Origin: Patescibacteria group bacterium UBA1441
GTDB taxonomy: Bacteria > Patescibacteriota > Minisyncoccia > Minisyncoccales > UBA1441
DNA length: 11,705 nucleotides
Direction: 5' to 3'
Assembly (NCBI GenBank): GCA_002329255.1
Contig: DCTL01000014.1
Span: 1-11,705 of the forward strand
Both the position numbers and the translations under genes were made by a program. Positions 1 to 6,642 of the stretch are shown piece after piece (within the stretch, counting starts at the first letter, position 1; every line of letters starts with the position of its first letter). The notes under the pieces are model-generated. The model worked only from the letters and a program-made list of their open reading frames with translations. It had not been told where the DNA came from and ran no database searches.

Positions 1-1079
1 GCCCCCTCAGGTTGAGCTGGCCGTTGACCAGACTCATCTCGAATATCAATTTTCCAACCGGTTAATCGAGCTGCCAAACGAACATTCTGTCCTCGACGGC
101 CAATTACCAATGAAATTTGATCATTGGGAGCAATAACTTTGGCCTCGTTTCGATCATTTAATTCAACTCGAGAAACTTTAGCTGGAGCCAAAGCATTGAT
201 CACAAAATCTTTTGGATCTTCTGACCAACGAATAATGTCAATTTTTTCACCGTTTAATTCATTTGTTACGGCCATTATTCTCATGCCCCGCTGGCCAACC
301 ATGGCCCCGATTGGATCGACACTTTCGTCAACTGAAGCTACTGCAATCTTAGAATGATGACCTGGCTCTCGGGCGATTGATTTAATCAGAATCTGGCCTT
401 CATTAATTTCAGGTACTTCTAACTCAAAAAGTTTGGAGACTAATTTTGGATAGGCTCGTGATAAGAAAATAGCCGGACCCTTAGTGGTCTGATCAACGCT
501 CAAAACATAAAGCTTCTTCCTCTGTCCCGGATGAAAGTCTTCATTGGCACTCTGCTCTTCGGGCGGTAAGACGCCAATTACTCCCCGACCTAAATCAAAA
601 TGGATTGAACCTTGCTCGATTCGTTGAACAATACCAGAGATAACTTCGCCCTCTTTTTGTTTATATTCAGAGTAGACCGCCTCTCGTTGTGCTTCTTTCA
701 CTTTTTGAAGTAAAACTTGTTTGGCCGTCTGAGCCGCAATGCGACCAAAAGTAGTTTTGGTCGGCAGTGACGTTTTAATTTCATCACCAACTTCAGCTTC
801 TTCGTTTTCTTTTTGAGCTTGGCTTAAAAGTAGGTGCTGGCGTGGATTAAAGTGAGGCTTATCCTCTTCACTATCTTCAACAACTGTTTTAACCTGCCAA
901 AAAGAGACTCCACCCTTTTTCGGGTCAAATTCAGCTTTAATGTACTGCCCTGGCTCCCCATAATCTTCTTTGTAGGCCGCCGCCAAGGCATCTTCCATAA
1001 TCTCAATTACTTCTTCTTCCGTAATTGCATTTTCTTCAGCAATTTGAGCCACTGAGGCGACTAAATTTTTTAAATCCAT
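1..1079 (-). CDS. nusA: Transcription termination/antitermination factor NusA, N-terminal 359 codons (3' end outside window)
   Basis: NusA binds RNA polymerase and nascent RNA in the cytoplasm and modulates pausing, intrinsic termination and antitermination. I translated the minus strand from the ATG at 1079-1077. The protein opens with MDLKNLVASVAQIAEENAIT, the usual NusA N-terminal helix. The order is: polymerase-binding N-terminal domain (about 1-130), S1 domain (about 142-208), KH1 (about 235-300, with VGQRGMRI and the conserved NELNGEKIDIIRWSEDP block) and KH2 (from about 315, with VIGRRGQNVRLAARL). The frame stays open to base 1 with no stop, so the end of KH2 and any C-terminal extension lie outside the window. 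No rimP gene precedes it, unlike the common rimP-nusA-infB order; the gene upstream is tRNA-Ala. No Shine-Dalgarno is visible before the ATG. Identity is secure from motif order. Confidence 0.97.
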   Translation of the reverse strand, partial: MDLKNLVASVAQIAEENAITEEEVIEIMEDALAAAYKEDYGEPGQYIKAEFDPKKGGVSFWQVKTVVEDSEEDKPHFNPRQHLLLSQAQKENEEAEVGDEIKTSLPTKTTFGRIAAQTAKQVLLQKVKEAQREAVYSEYKQKEGEVISGIVQRIEQGSIHFDLGRGVIGVLPPEEQSANEDFHPGQRKKLYVLSVDQTTKGPAIFLSRAYPKLVSKLFELEVPEINEGQILIKSIAREPGHHSKIAVASVDESVDPIGAMVGQRGMRIMAVTNELNGEKIDIIRWSEDPKDFVINALAPAKVSRVELNDRNEAKVIAPNDQISLVIGRRGQNVRLAARLTGWKIDIRDESGQRPAQPEG

Positions 1080-1098
1080 TTTCTTAAAATTATTTTAA

Positions 1099-1146
1099 AG
1101 CCTCTTCCAACTGACACCCAGAGGATGACAGCCAAAAGAGGCTGTC
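1099..1146 (-). promoter_or_regulatory. Overlapping inverted repeats in the nusA leader
   Basis: Two perfect inverted repeats share bases. Stem A pairs 1127-1133 (gacagcc on plus) with 1140-1146 (ggctgtc) around a 6-nt loop. Stem B pairs 1099-1106 (agcctctt) with 1136-1143 (aagaggct) around a 29-nt loop. They overlap at 1140-1143, and the downstream arm of A lies inside the loop of B, so they exclude each other. On the nusA strand stem B is followed by an A/T-rich stretch ending in TTTT before the ATG. This could be a switch or attenuator, but the predicted start falls inside the first arm of A, so the role is uncertain. Confidence 0.35.
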
Positions 1147-1149
1147 TTA

Positions 1150-1177
1150 AGGTTAACAAAAAAAACCACTCTGTCAA
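1150..1177 (-). promoter_or_regulatory. Probable sigma70-type promoter for nusA
   Basis: On the minus strand a perfect -35 box TTGACA lies at 1177-1172. It is followed after 16 bp by TAACCT at 1155-1150, a weak -10 that is preceded by TGT and so resembles an extended -10. The spacer contains a run of eight T (1165-1158). Predicted transcription start is near 1143, giving a leader of about 64 nt before the nusA ATG. The -35 is convincing; the -10 matches consensus at only three positions. Confidence 0.5.
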
Positions 1178-1252
1178 CTGAAATAAGATATCGACCCAGC
1201 ACCAATACGATCGTCAATCACTCTGAGTTTGCGACCTAACATTATAGAAGCA

Positions 1253-1326
1253 TGGTGGAGTTAGAGGGAATCGAACCCTCGTCTCGGCCATGCGAAGGCC
1301 GCGCTCTACCACTGAGCTATAACCCC
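1253..1326 (-). tRNA. tRNA-Ala, anticodon CGC (reads GCG)
   Basis: The 74-nt minus-strand sequence folds as a cloverleaf. The acceptor is GGGGTTA/TAACTCC, the D stem GCTC/GAGC, the anticodon stem CGGCC/GGCCG with loop TTCGCAT, and the T stem GAGGG/CCCTC with loop TTCGATT. The acceptor contains the G3:U70 wobble pair, the known identity element for alanyl-tRNA synthetase, which supports Ala independently of the anticodon. The discriminator is A73, and CCA is encoded at 1255-1253, unlike the other three tRNAs here. It sits 38 nt after the propeller stop on the same strand, so it may be cut from a longer transcript. Confidence 0.96.
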
Positions 1327-1364
1327 AGATATATAAGAATAACATATCAGAATAACCCCTGCCA

Positions 1365-2654
1365 TTACTTAGCTAAAAATTCGCGATATTGATCACTCTG
1401 CCCGCCAGCGGCCTTAAGATCTTCATAACACGGTAGTTGGCAAACCGTTAAATTATGATCCAAGAAATTAGAATAGACCAATCGCTGACCATCGGGAGAT
1501 ATAGCAAGGGCAGTTGGTTGATTACCGCCAATTAAAGCTTCGAGCAACTGACCATCCGTGGTGTCGAAAAACAGAATCGAGCCCCATTCAAGTCCGGGAA
1601 TATAATAATTGCCCGAAGGATGATTGCGCCCCCGATTTGAAACAGCTAAGACCCGACCATCCGGCGACAAGGCAATTGTATTAGGATTAATATCGGTTTG
1701 TGCAAATTCAATCACCTGATCTGTATCTAAATCAACTTTATATATCCGAGCCCGGCCCATATCTGAGACATAAAGAACCCCCTTCTCGGGGTCCCCGACA
1801 ATATGTCTCATCGCCCCTCCGGTTTGATAAATGACTTCGCCCTGGCCATTGATTAAGTTTATCTTTTCAATTTCACCATTATCAAAACCAGCGACATAGA
1901 GAAAGTTATTGAATAAATAAATCCCACGCGGCGTTTTAACTGTCGGTTCACGTCTTTGCAACTGTCCCGTCTGAAGATTAATAATTGAAACATCGTTCCC
2001 AACCCAATTAGAAGCATAAAGCCAATTCTGATCGGCTGATAAAGCCAGTTCTTTAGTCCAGGTACTACCGGTTGGCAGAATTCTGAGGATTTCTTTAGTT
2101 TGAGCATCAAGTTCAAAAACTCGCGCTGTCTCCATTTGGCTAGCATAGACTCGGCTACCATCTTGATTGAAAATTAATTCCACCGCTCCACCATCCGGCA
2201 AGACAATATTTTTCAGATGAGCTCCGGTTATCGCATCAAAGACAATTAATCCTCGATAAGAATTCATTAGCGAGGTTACCCAAATCTCCTGTCCATCTGG
2301 CCGAAAAGCGGCTGCTTTTGGCGAAGGCACATTAGTCAAACTAAAGAGACATTGAATAAGTTGATCCGACGGATTTTCAATCACTGGTTGAATGTTGCTC
2401 ATAGCCGATGATTCGTCTGCCGGAATTTCATCTACCGGGGTCTCTTCAACGGGTTGGTCAATAACAATTGGTGAAATGGCCTCATTTTCAATTGAAGACG
2501 ATTCTGAAAGAATTCCTTCCGACAGAGGAAATGGATGAGTCGAACTTTTCCAAAGAAGAGAGGGAGGGAAATCACCAGTAGCCATCGGCCAGCTAATCAA
2601 CAACAAGATGCTGGCCGTAAACATTTTAATAATAAATTCTCGCGCTAAATCCAT
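1365..2654 (-). CDS. Secreted YncE-like seven-bladed beta-propeller protein
   Basis: The 429-residue protein starts with a hydrophobic segment (residues 11-26) that looks like a signal peptide or membrane anchor; the first Met at 2654 and Met11 are both possible starts. A low-complexity Pro/Glu/Ser linker (about 40-97) follows. Then come about seven beta-propeller blades (about 105-405), each carrying a variant of DG-x-x-hydrophobic-Y/A-V/A-S-N, as in SPDGRVLAVSN (330-340) and SPDGQRLVYSN (386-396). This pattern is typical of YncE/PQQ-type surface propellers, which act as binding scaffolds. No catalytic residues can be assigned. Cysteines are few: C102, C405 and C409, the last two as CQLPC after the final blade. 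It lies 9 nt downstream of the DUF1858-type gene, so the two are probably co-transcribed. The fold is confident; ligand and role are unknown. Confidence 0.85.
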   Translation of the reverse strand: MDLAREFIIKMFTASILLLISWPMATGDFPPSLLWKSSTHPFPLSEGILSESSSIENEAISPIVIDQPVEETPVDEIPADESSAMSNIQPVIENPSDQLIQCLFSLTNVPSPKAAAFRPDGQEIWVTSLMNSYRGLIVFDAITGAHLKNIVLPDGGAVELIFNQDGSRVYASQMETARVFELDAQTKEILRILPTGSTWTKELALSADQNWLYASNWVGNDVSIINLQTGQLQRREPTVKTPRGIYLFNNFLYVAGFDNGEIEKINLINGQGEVIYQTGGAMRHIVGDPEKGVLYVSDMGRARIYKVDLDTDQVIEFAQTDINPNTIALSPDGRVLAVSNRGRNHPSGNYYIPGLEWGSILFFDTTDGQLLEALIGGNQPTALAISPDGQRLVYSNFLDHNLTVCQLPCYEDLKAAGGQSDQYREFLAK

Positions 2655-2663
2655 ATTAGTGAA

Positions 2664-2882
2664 TTAATCTGTTTTCTGATTAAGCTCAGCCAAAATCTCG
2701 GCTAAAGGTAAACCATATTGTTCGGCTACTTCTCCTAAAGATAATTGACCCATTTCATAGGCCGCAAAAGGACAACTTAGGCAAGGAAGCTGATAACGGG
2801 ATAAAACATCGATCGCCCCCGGCTGTTCTAATATCTGAGCCAGGTTCGTTTGAGCTGTAATCTTTTTATTCTGCTTAGTCAT
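2664..2882 (-). CDS. Small DUF1858-type redox-disulfide domain protein
   Basis: This 72-residue protein has the compact helical pattern of DUF1858, the hybrid-cluster-protein-associated redox disulfide domain. A first half (NLAQILEQPGAIDVLSRYQL) leads into a CxxC pair, C34-L-S-C37, followed by PFA and then the EVAEQYGLPLAEILAELN helix that closes the domain. The CxxC pair is expected to form a redox-active or metal-binding disulfide/thiol site; partners differ between organisms. There is no signal peptide, so it should be cytoplasmic. It is the first gene of a probable two-gene unit with the propeller and diverges from the CcdA-like membrane gene across 75 bp. Family membership rests on my memory of the consensus, in which the first Cys is usually preceded by His; here it is Pro. 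The function is unproven. Confidence 0.85.
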   Translation of the reverse strand: MTKQNKKITAQTNLAQILEQPGAIDVLSRYQLPCLSCPFAAYEMGQLSLGEVAEQYGLPLAEILAELNQKTD

Positions 2883-2942
2883 TCTATACTAAGATATCAT
2901 AAAAGAGCTTTAGCGACTATTTGCTCCGGTTAAAAAATAAGA

Positions 2943-2948
2943 TACAAT
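2943..2948 (+). promoter_or_regulatory. Candidate -10 box for the CcdA-like gene
   Basis: TACAAT matches the sigma70 -10 consensus at five of six positions and would place the transcription start near 2955, three bases before the ATG, so the mRNA would be almost leaderless. The -35 candidate TTGCTC (2921-2926, spacer 16) is weak. A short AAGG lies at 2950-2953, rather close to the ATG to act as a ribosome-binding site. The rest of the divergent gap 2883-2957 holds a TATGAT on the minus strand (2901-2896) that could serve the DUF1858 gene, again without a good -35. Confidence 0.35.
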
Positions 2949-2957
2949 CAAGGCGCA

Positions 2958-3881
2958 ATGAATAAATTATTAACCTTAATCTTGATTGGGCTAGTCTGGG
3001 CACTCTTTCTAGGGGTGGGATCTGTCTCGGCTGAAGCTAATACTGATCTGCCCTCCTTAATTAGTTTTGATCCAGAATCAACCTCGCTCTTGGTGGCAAC
3101 GGTATTTATTGGATTTCTGGATGGGTTAAACCCCTATTGCCTCGGGGGGCTAGTCTTTCTTCTGGGAATTGTTATGGCTGCTGGTTCTCGGTCAAACGCC
3201 GTCATTGTCGGCCTGACCTATTTGGTCGTTGTGGCTTTAACCTATGGCTTGATGATGGTTGGTTTTTTAAGCACCTTCGCCCACTTTTCTTACCAGTACT
3301 TGATTCAAGTATTGGTTGGCTTAGCTGCTTTGATATTCGCCGCTATTAATATTTATGATTATTTTCGCCATCGCCGAGCAGCAGTTTTAATAACTCCCAA
3401 AAATCAATCTCGTCTGAGTCATAGAATTCAGAAGATGCTGGACCCAAGCAAAGGTTTTGGAACTATAATTTTCGGGACAATTGTAATTGCCCTGGGCTTA
3501 ACAATTTTAGAATTTCCACTAACCTTTTCGTTGCCTTTGATTTGGACCAATATTGTGGCTCGACATCAGATTAATCTAACAATTTTTTTACTACTGCTAG
3601 CCGTTTATTTATTGGTCTATCTTTTTGATGAGTTTATCGCTCTCTTCTCTATTATTTTCGCTTTGGCTAAAACTAAATCCAACCAAAAAAGAGAACAGGC
3701 CTTAAAGCTAGTCAGTGGAATAGTAATTCTCTTCTTGGCCGTAGCTTTAATTCTGGATTTAGAGATTCTTAATACTTTGACCGGCTCATTAATACTGATT
3801 GGTTTGGCTTTAGTTGTTTCGCTAGCCATTATGTATTTCCCTCGATTAGCCAAACTAATTAAGCCCAACGCCTCTCCCTAA
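2958..3881 (+). CDS. CcdA/DsbD-like membrane protein (glutaredoxin-associated type) with atypical cysteines
   Basis: This 307-residue protein has a signal-like first helix (3-25) and about six further transmembrane helices (about 44-73, 81-104, 114-135, 169-198, 207-235 and a C-terminal pair from 250). FIGFLDGLNPYCLGGLVFLLG (50-70) and ILEFPLTFSLPLIWTNIV (183-200) align by eye with the two reactive helices of CcdA/DsbD-type electron carriers. In that family these read DG-NPCA and E-F/L-PCT-G-P. Such proteins pass reducing equivalents across the cytoplasmic membrane using one Cys in each helix. Here the first Cys is displaced by one residue (Y60-C61) and the second is Leu188; Cys61 is the only cysteine in the protein. 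It could be redox-inactive, use a mixed disulfide, or have another role. It diverges from the DUF1858 gene and overlaps the ATPase gene tail to tail by 23 bp. The fold is fairly sure; the activity is doubtful. Confidence 0.78.
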   Translation: MNKLLTLILIGLVWALFLGVGSVSAEANTDLPSLISFDPESTSLLVATVFIGFLDGLNPYCLGGLVFLLGIVMAAGSRSNAVIVGLTYLVVVALTYGLMMVGFLSTFAHFSYQYLIQVLVGLAALIFAAINIYDYFRHRRAAVLITPKNQSRLSHRIQKMLDPSKGFGTIIFGTIVIALGLTILEFPLTFSLPLIWTNIVARHQINLTIFLLLLAVYLLVYLFDEFIALFSIIFALAKTKSNQKREQALKLVSGIVILFLAVALILDLEILNTLTGSLILIGLALVVSLAIMYFPRLAKLIKPNASP

Positions 3882-6540
3882 TCTTTTTCATTTGCGCCGC
3901 TATAAACTTTCTCATCTCTTCTCCAATCAGAACCGTCGCCGCTAAACTAATGGCCAACAGCCATTCATTTACTGTTAGGGCTGTCGTTCGAAAGACTAAC
4001 TGCATCCCCGGGTGATAAATTACCAGAACCTGGAGCAGAACAACTAAGGTTAAAGCTCCTATTAAGAATCGATTACTGAATGGATTCATTCGAAAAACTG
4101 ATTGGGTTTGACTTCGACAATTCCAAGCATTAAACCACTGAAAAGCAGCCATCGTGATTAAGGCCATTGTCCGAGCTTTGACTAAATCAAATTCGTGGTA
4201 TTGATTAAAGACCCAAACTGTTCCAATCACCATTGGGATTGACATTAATATAATCCTTAAGCCCATTAAAGAGTCGAATAGTTTTTGCTTCTTTCTTTGA
4301 GGACGGTGTTTTAAAAGATTAGACTCTTGAGGCTCAAAAGCTAAAGCCACATCTAAAAATCCATCGGTTACTAAATTCAACCAAATAATCTGAGCGGCAA
4401 TCAAAGGTAAGGGCAGGCGCATCATAAAAGCCGTGGCAATAAGCAAGAGCTCACCGACTGAGGTTCCAAAAAGATACAGAACAACTCGTTTAATGGCTCG
4501 ATAAATAGATCGCCCCTCTTTGACAGCAGTAACGATACTTCCTAGATTGTCATCGAGCAAAATGATATCAGCCGCCTCCTTGGCAACTTCAGTCCCCAGT
4601 TGCCCCATTGCTACCCCTAAATCAGCAGCAATCAAAGAGGGAGCATCGTTTACCCCATCACCGGTCATGGCGATGATTTCTTTCCGACGACGATAGGCCC
4701 GAACGATTCGTAGTTTATGCTCCGGAGTAACGCGAGCAAAAACGCTAACTCGATTTAACTTCATCTCCAATTCTTCGTTGGATATTTGATCCAGTTCAGA
4801 GCCGCTTAAAATTTGATCCCCCTCTAAAAAAATATTGGCTTCTCGCGCCACTGCTCGAGCTGCCGCCTCATAGTCTCCAGTAATCATGGCGACCTTAATA
4901 CCAGCAGCCTGCAGTTTGCGAACGGCTCGAGCTGCTTCTGGTCGCATGGCATCTCTCATCCCACAAAATCCTAAAAAGTCGAGACGGGGCATCTTACTCG
5001 GGACCAATGATCCAGTTACTTCTTTTTCCGCAAAAGCCAAAACGCGCAATCCATCTTCAGCCATTAATTGGAAAGCTTGAATTAATTCCTGGCGTCTTTC
5101 AGCTGTAAGAGAAAGTCTTTGTTGTCCTTGACGCCAGCCCGAGCAGAAGCTTAAAACAACTTCCGGGGCACCGACTACAACTAAATTATTTACCTGATTT
5201 TCTTCGAAGATTACGGCTTGATATTTAGCCTGGTAGTCAAAAGGAATTCTTTGAATAATTGATTTTTCTTTTAGAATTTTCTCTCTTGGAAATCCTAATT
5301 TCCGAGCGACAACCTGCAAAGCCGCCTCGGTCGGATCTCCCGCTACCCGCCATCGATCTTCTTCTTCCAGGTAAGCTAGTCGAGCTGAACCAGTAAAGGC
5401 AGCCGCTTGAGCAATCCGATCCAACTCCGGCCACTTCTCTTGTTGAACCGGACGATCGTTAAGCAACACTCGCCCCTCCGGCTGATATCCAACTCCCGTC
5501 ACCCGAAAATGCTGTCCTCTAACATAAAGCTCTCGAACAACTAATTCATTTTTGGTGATTGTTCCAGTTTTATCGATAGCCATCACCTCAGCTCCCCCCA
5601 AAGCTTCAACTGCTTGTAGTCTTTTGACTAAAGCATTCCGTTTGCCCATTCGCCATACACCAGCCGCAAGAACCAAAGTAATGACGATTGGTAATCCTTC
5701 GGGAATTACAGAAACTGAGATAGCGATAATTGCCTCGAAGGCTTCCAACATATTCCGATCGCTCAACCAGGCCAAACAGAAAAGGTAAACCGCCACCACT
5801 GAAAAAACTAGAATAATTAGTCGAGATAGTTTTTCGATCTTACCCTTAAGAGGCGAACTAGAGTCAATACCTATAATCTCTTTTGAAATCTGGCCAATCT
5901 CTGTTTTAATTCCGGTGGCGACTACTACAGCCAAGCCTGTTCCAGCTAGCACATGAGTTCCCTTGAAAACCATATTAACTTGATCGGCTAAGGCTGACTT
6001 TTGATCAATTCTATCGGTTTTTTTATAAATCGGATTCGACTTTCCGGTCAAAGCAGCCTCATCTATTCTGAGCTGATGCGCTTCTATAACGCGGGCGTCA
6101 GCCGGAACTCTTTCTCCTTCCTGTAAAACAATAATGTCTCCCGGGACAACTTCTGTATCAGAAATAATTAACTCTCGTCCTTCTCTGATGACAGTCGTAT
6201 TAGTTTCAATAAATTTCTTTAGAGCAGCCAGAGTATTTTGGGCTCGCCCTTCTTGAACAGTGCCGATAATGGCGTTGAAGATCAAAACAGCTAGAACGAT
6301 TAATCCATCAACCTGTTCGCCGAGCAGAAAGAAGATCAGGCTAGCTGCTAGCAAAACATAGATCAGAGGATTTTTAAATTGACGTCCAAAAACTACCCAT
6401 AAGCTATCGGCTTTTGTTTCCGGTAATTTATTTAAGCCATGTTCGAGCAATCGATTTTGGACTTCTTTCCGACTTAATCCAGAAGAATGACTTTTCAGCT
6501 GTTTGAGAACTTCTTCCGATTTAAAATTAAACCAGTTCAT
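3859..6540 (-). CDS. P-type Ca2+-transporting ATPase (P2A-like), with TGKS in place of TGES
   Basis: This 893-residue protein has full P2-type length. In order it has: an N-terminal cation-ATPase domain (1-75); actuator domain with PGDIIVLQEGERVPADAR (133-150); M4 PEGLP (280-284); phosphorylation motif DKTGT with Asp323; nucleotide-domain GDPTEAAL (401-408); MITGD (552-556); hinge TGDGVNDAP (626-634); and M5-M10, including NLVTDG (722-727). Compared with SERCA from memory, site-II ligands look retained (Glu281, Asn722, Asp726), while site I has Ser694 for Asn768 and Gln801 for Glu908. I infer one Ca2+ exported per ATP; Mn2+ or another ion cannot be excluded. The actuator loop reads LTGKS (164-168), with Lys167 replacing the Glu that drives dephosphorylation. 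It follows tRNA-Pro by 31 nt with no Shine-Dalgarno, and its 3' end overlaps the convergent CcdA-like gene. Confidence 0.92.
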   Translation of the reverse strand: MNWFNFKSEEVLKQLKSHSSGLSRKEVQNRLLEHGLNKLPETKADSLWVVFGRQFKNPLIYVLLAASLIFFLLGEQVDGLIVLAVLIFNAIIGTVQEGRAQNTLAALKKFIETNTTVIREGRELIISDTEVVPGDIIVLQEGERVPADARVIEAHQLRIDEAALTGKSNPIYKKTDRIDQKSALADQVNMVFKGTHVLAGTGLAVVVATGIKTEIGQISKEIIGIDSSSPLKGKIEKLSRLIILVFSVVAVYLFCLAWLSDRNMLEAFEAIIAISVSVIPEGLPIVITLVLAAGVWRMGKRNALVKRLQAVEALGGAEVMAIDKTGTITKNELVVRELYVRGQHFRVTGVGYQPEGRVLLNDRPVQQEKWPELDRIAQAAAFTGSARLAYLEEEDRWRVAGDPTEAALQVVARKLGFPREKILKEKSIIQRIPFDYQAKYQAVIFEENQVNNLVVVGAPEVVLSFCSGWRQGQQRLSLTAERRQELIQAFQLMAEDGLRVLAFAEKEVTGSLVPSKMPRLDFLGFCGMRDAMRPEAARAVRKLQAAGIKVAMITGDYEAAARAVAREANIFLEGDQILSGSELDQISNEELEMKLNRVSVFARVTPEHKLRIVRAYRRRKEIIAMTGDGVNDAPSLIAADLGVAMGQLGTEVAKEAADIILLDDNLGSIVTAVKEGRSIYRAIKRVVLYLFGTSVGELLLIATAFMMRLPLPLIAAQIIWLNLVTDGFLDVALAFEPQESNLLKHRPQRKKQKLFDSLMGLRIILMSIPMVIGTVWVFNQYHEFDLVKARTMALITMAAFQWFNAWNCRSQTQSVFRMNPFSNRFLIGALTLVVLLQVLVIYHPGMQLVFRTTALTVNEWLLAISLAATVLIGEEMRKFIAAQMKKIRERRWA

Positions 6541-6541
6541 T

Positions 6542-6565
6542 GGCTAAATATATTTATTTTTAGCC
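6542..6565 (-). promoter_or_regulatory. Hairpin directly before the ATPase start codon
   Basis: A perfect 7-bp inverted repeat (ggctaaa 6542-6548, tttagcc 6559-6565) with a 10-nt A/T loop lies between tRNA-Pro and the ATPase ATG, ending one base before that codon. It occupies the place where a ribosome-binding site would be. It lacks a following T run, so it does not look like an intrinsic terminator. On the minus strand it also contains TATATT (6552-6547), a -10-like hexamer exactly seven bases before the A of the ATG, but with no matching -35. Confidence 0.4.
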
Positions 6566-6571
6566 TTAGAG

Positions 6572-6642
6572 TCGGGGCACCGAGATTCGAACTCGGACTA
6601 GAGCCACCCGAAGGCCCCGTGCTGCCATTACACAATGCCCCG
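6572..6642 (-). tRNA. tRNA-Pro, anticodon CGG (reads CCG)
   Basis: The 71-nt minus-strand cloverleaf has acceptor CGGGGCA/TGCCCCG, D stem GTGT/GCAC, anticodon stem GGGCC/GGCTC with loop TTCGGGT, and T stem CCGAG/CTCGG with loop TTCGAAT. The C1:G72 first pair, A73 and G35-G36 agree with bacterial tRNA-Pro. CCA is not encoded (the next bases are CTC), so the CCA enzyme must add it. Its first base directly follows the stop codon of cca with no spacer, and the ATPase ATG comes 31 nt after its end. It is therefore probably released from a cca-tRNA-ATPase transcript. Confidence 0.95.

Noticed and set aside
1167-1225. Direct repeat cactctg at 1167-1173 and 1219-1225 near the nusA promoter
   Set aside because: A 7-mer repeated twice in 60 bp is not enough to claim an operator.
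1318-1359. Direct 8-bp repeat (ataacccc at 1319-1326 and 1352-1359) duplicating the 5' end of tRNA-Ala upstream of it
   Set aside because: Too short to show an attachment site or insertion scar; no integrase or mobile gene nearby.
1859-2161. 100-codon minus-strand open frame inside the propeller gene
   Set aside because: It lies in another frame of a well-supported gene and has no recognisable domain; treated as a shadow.
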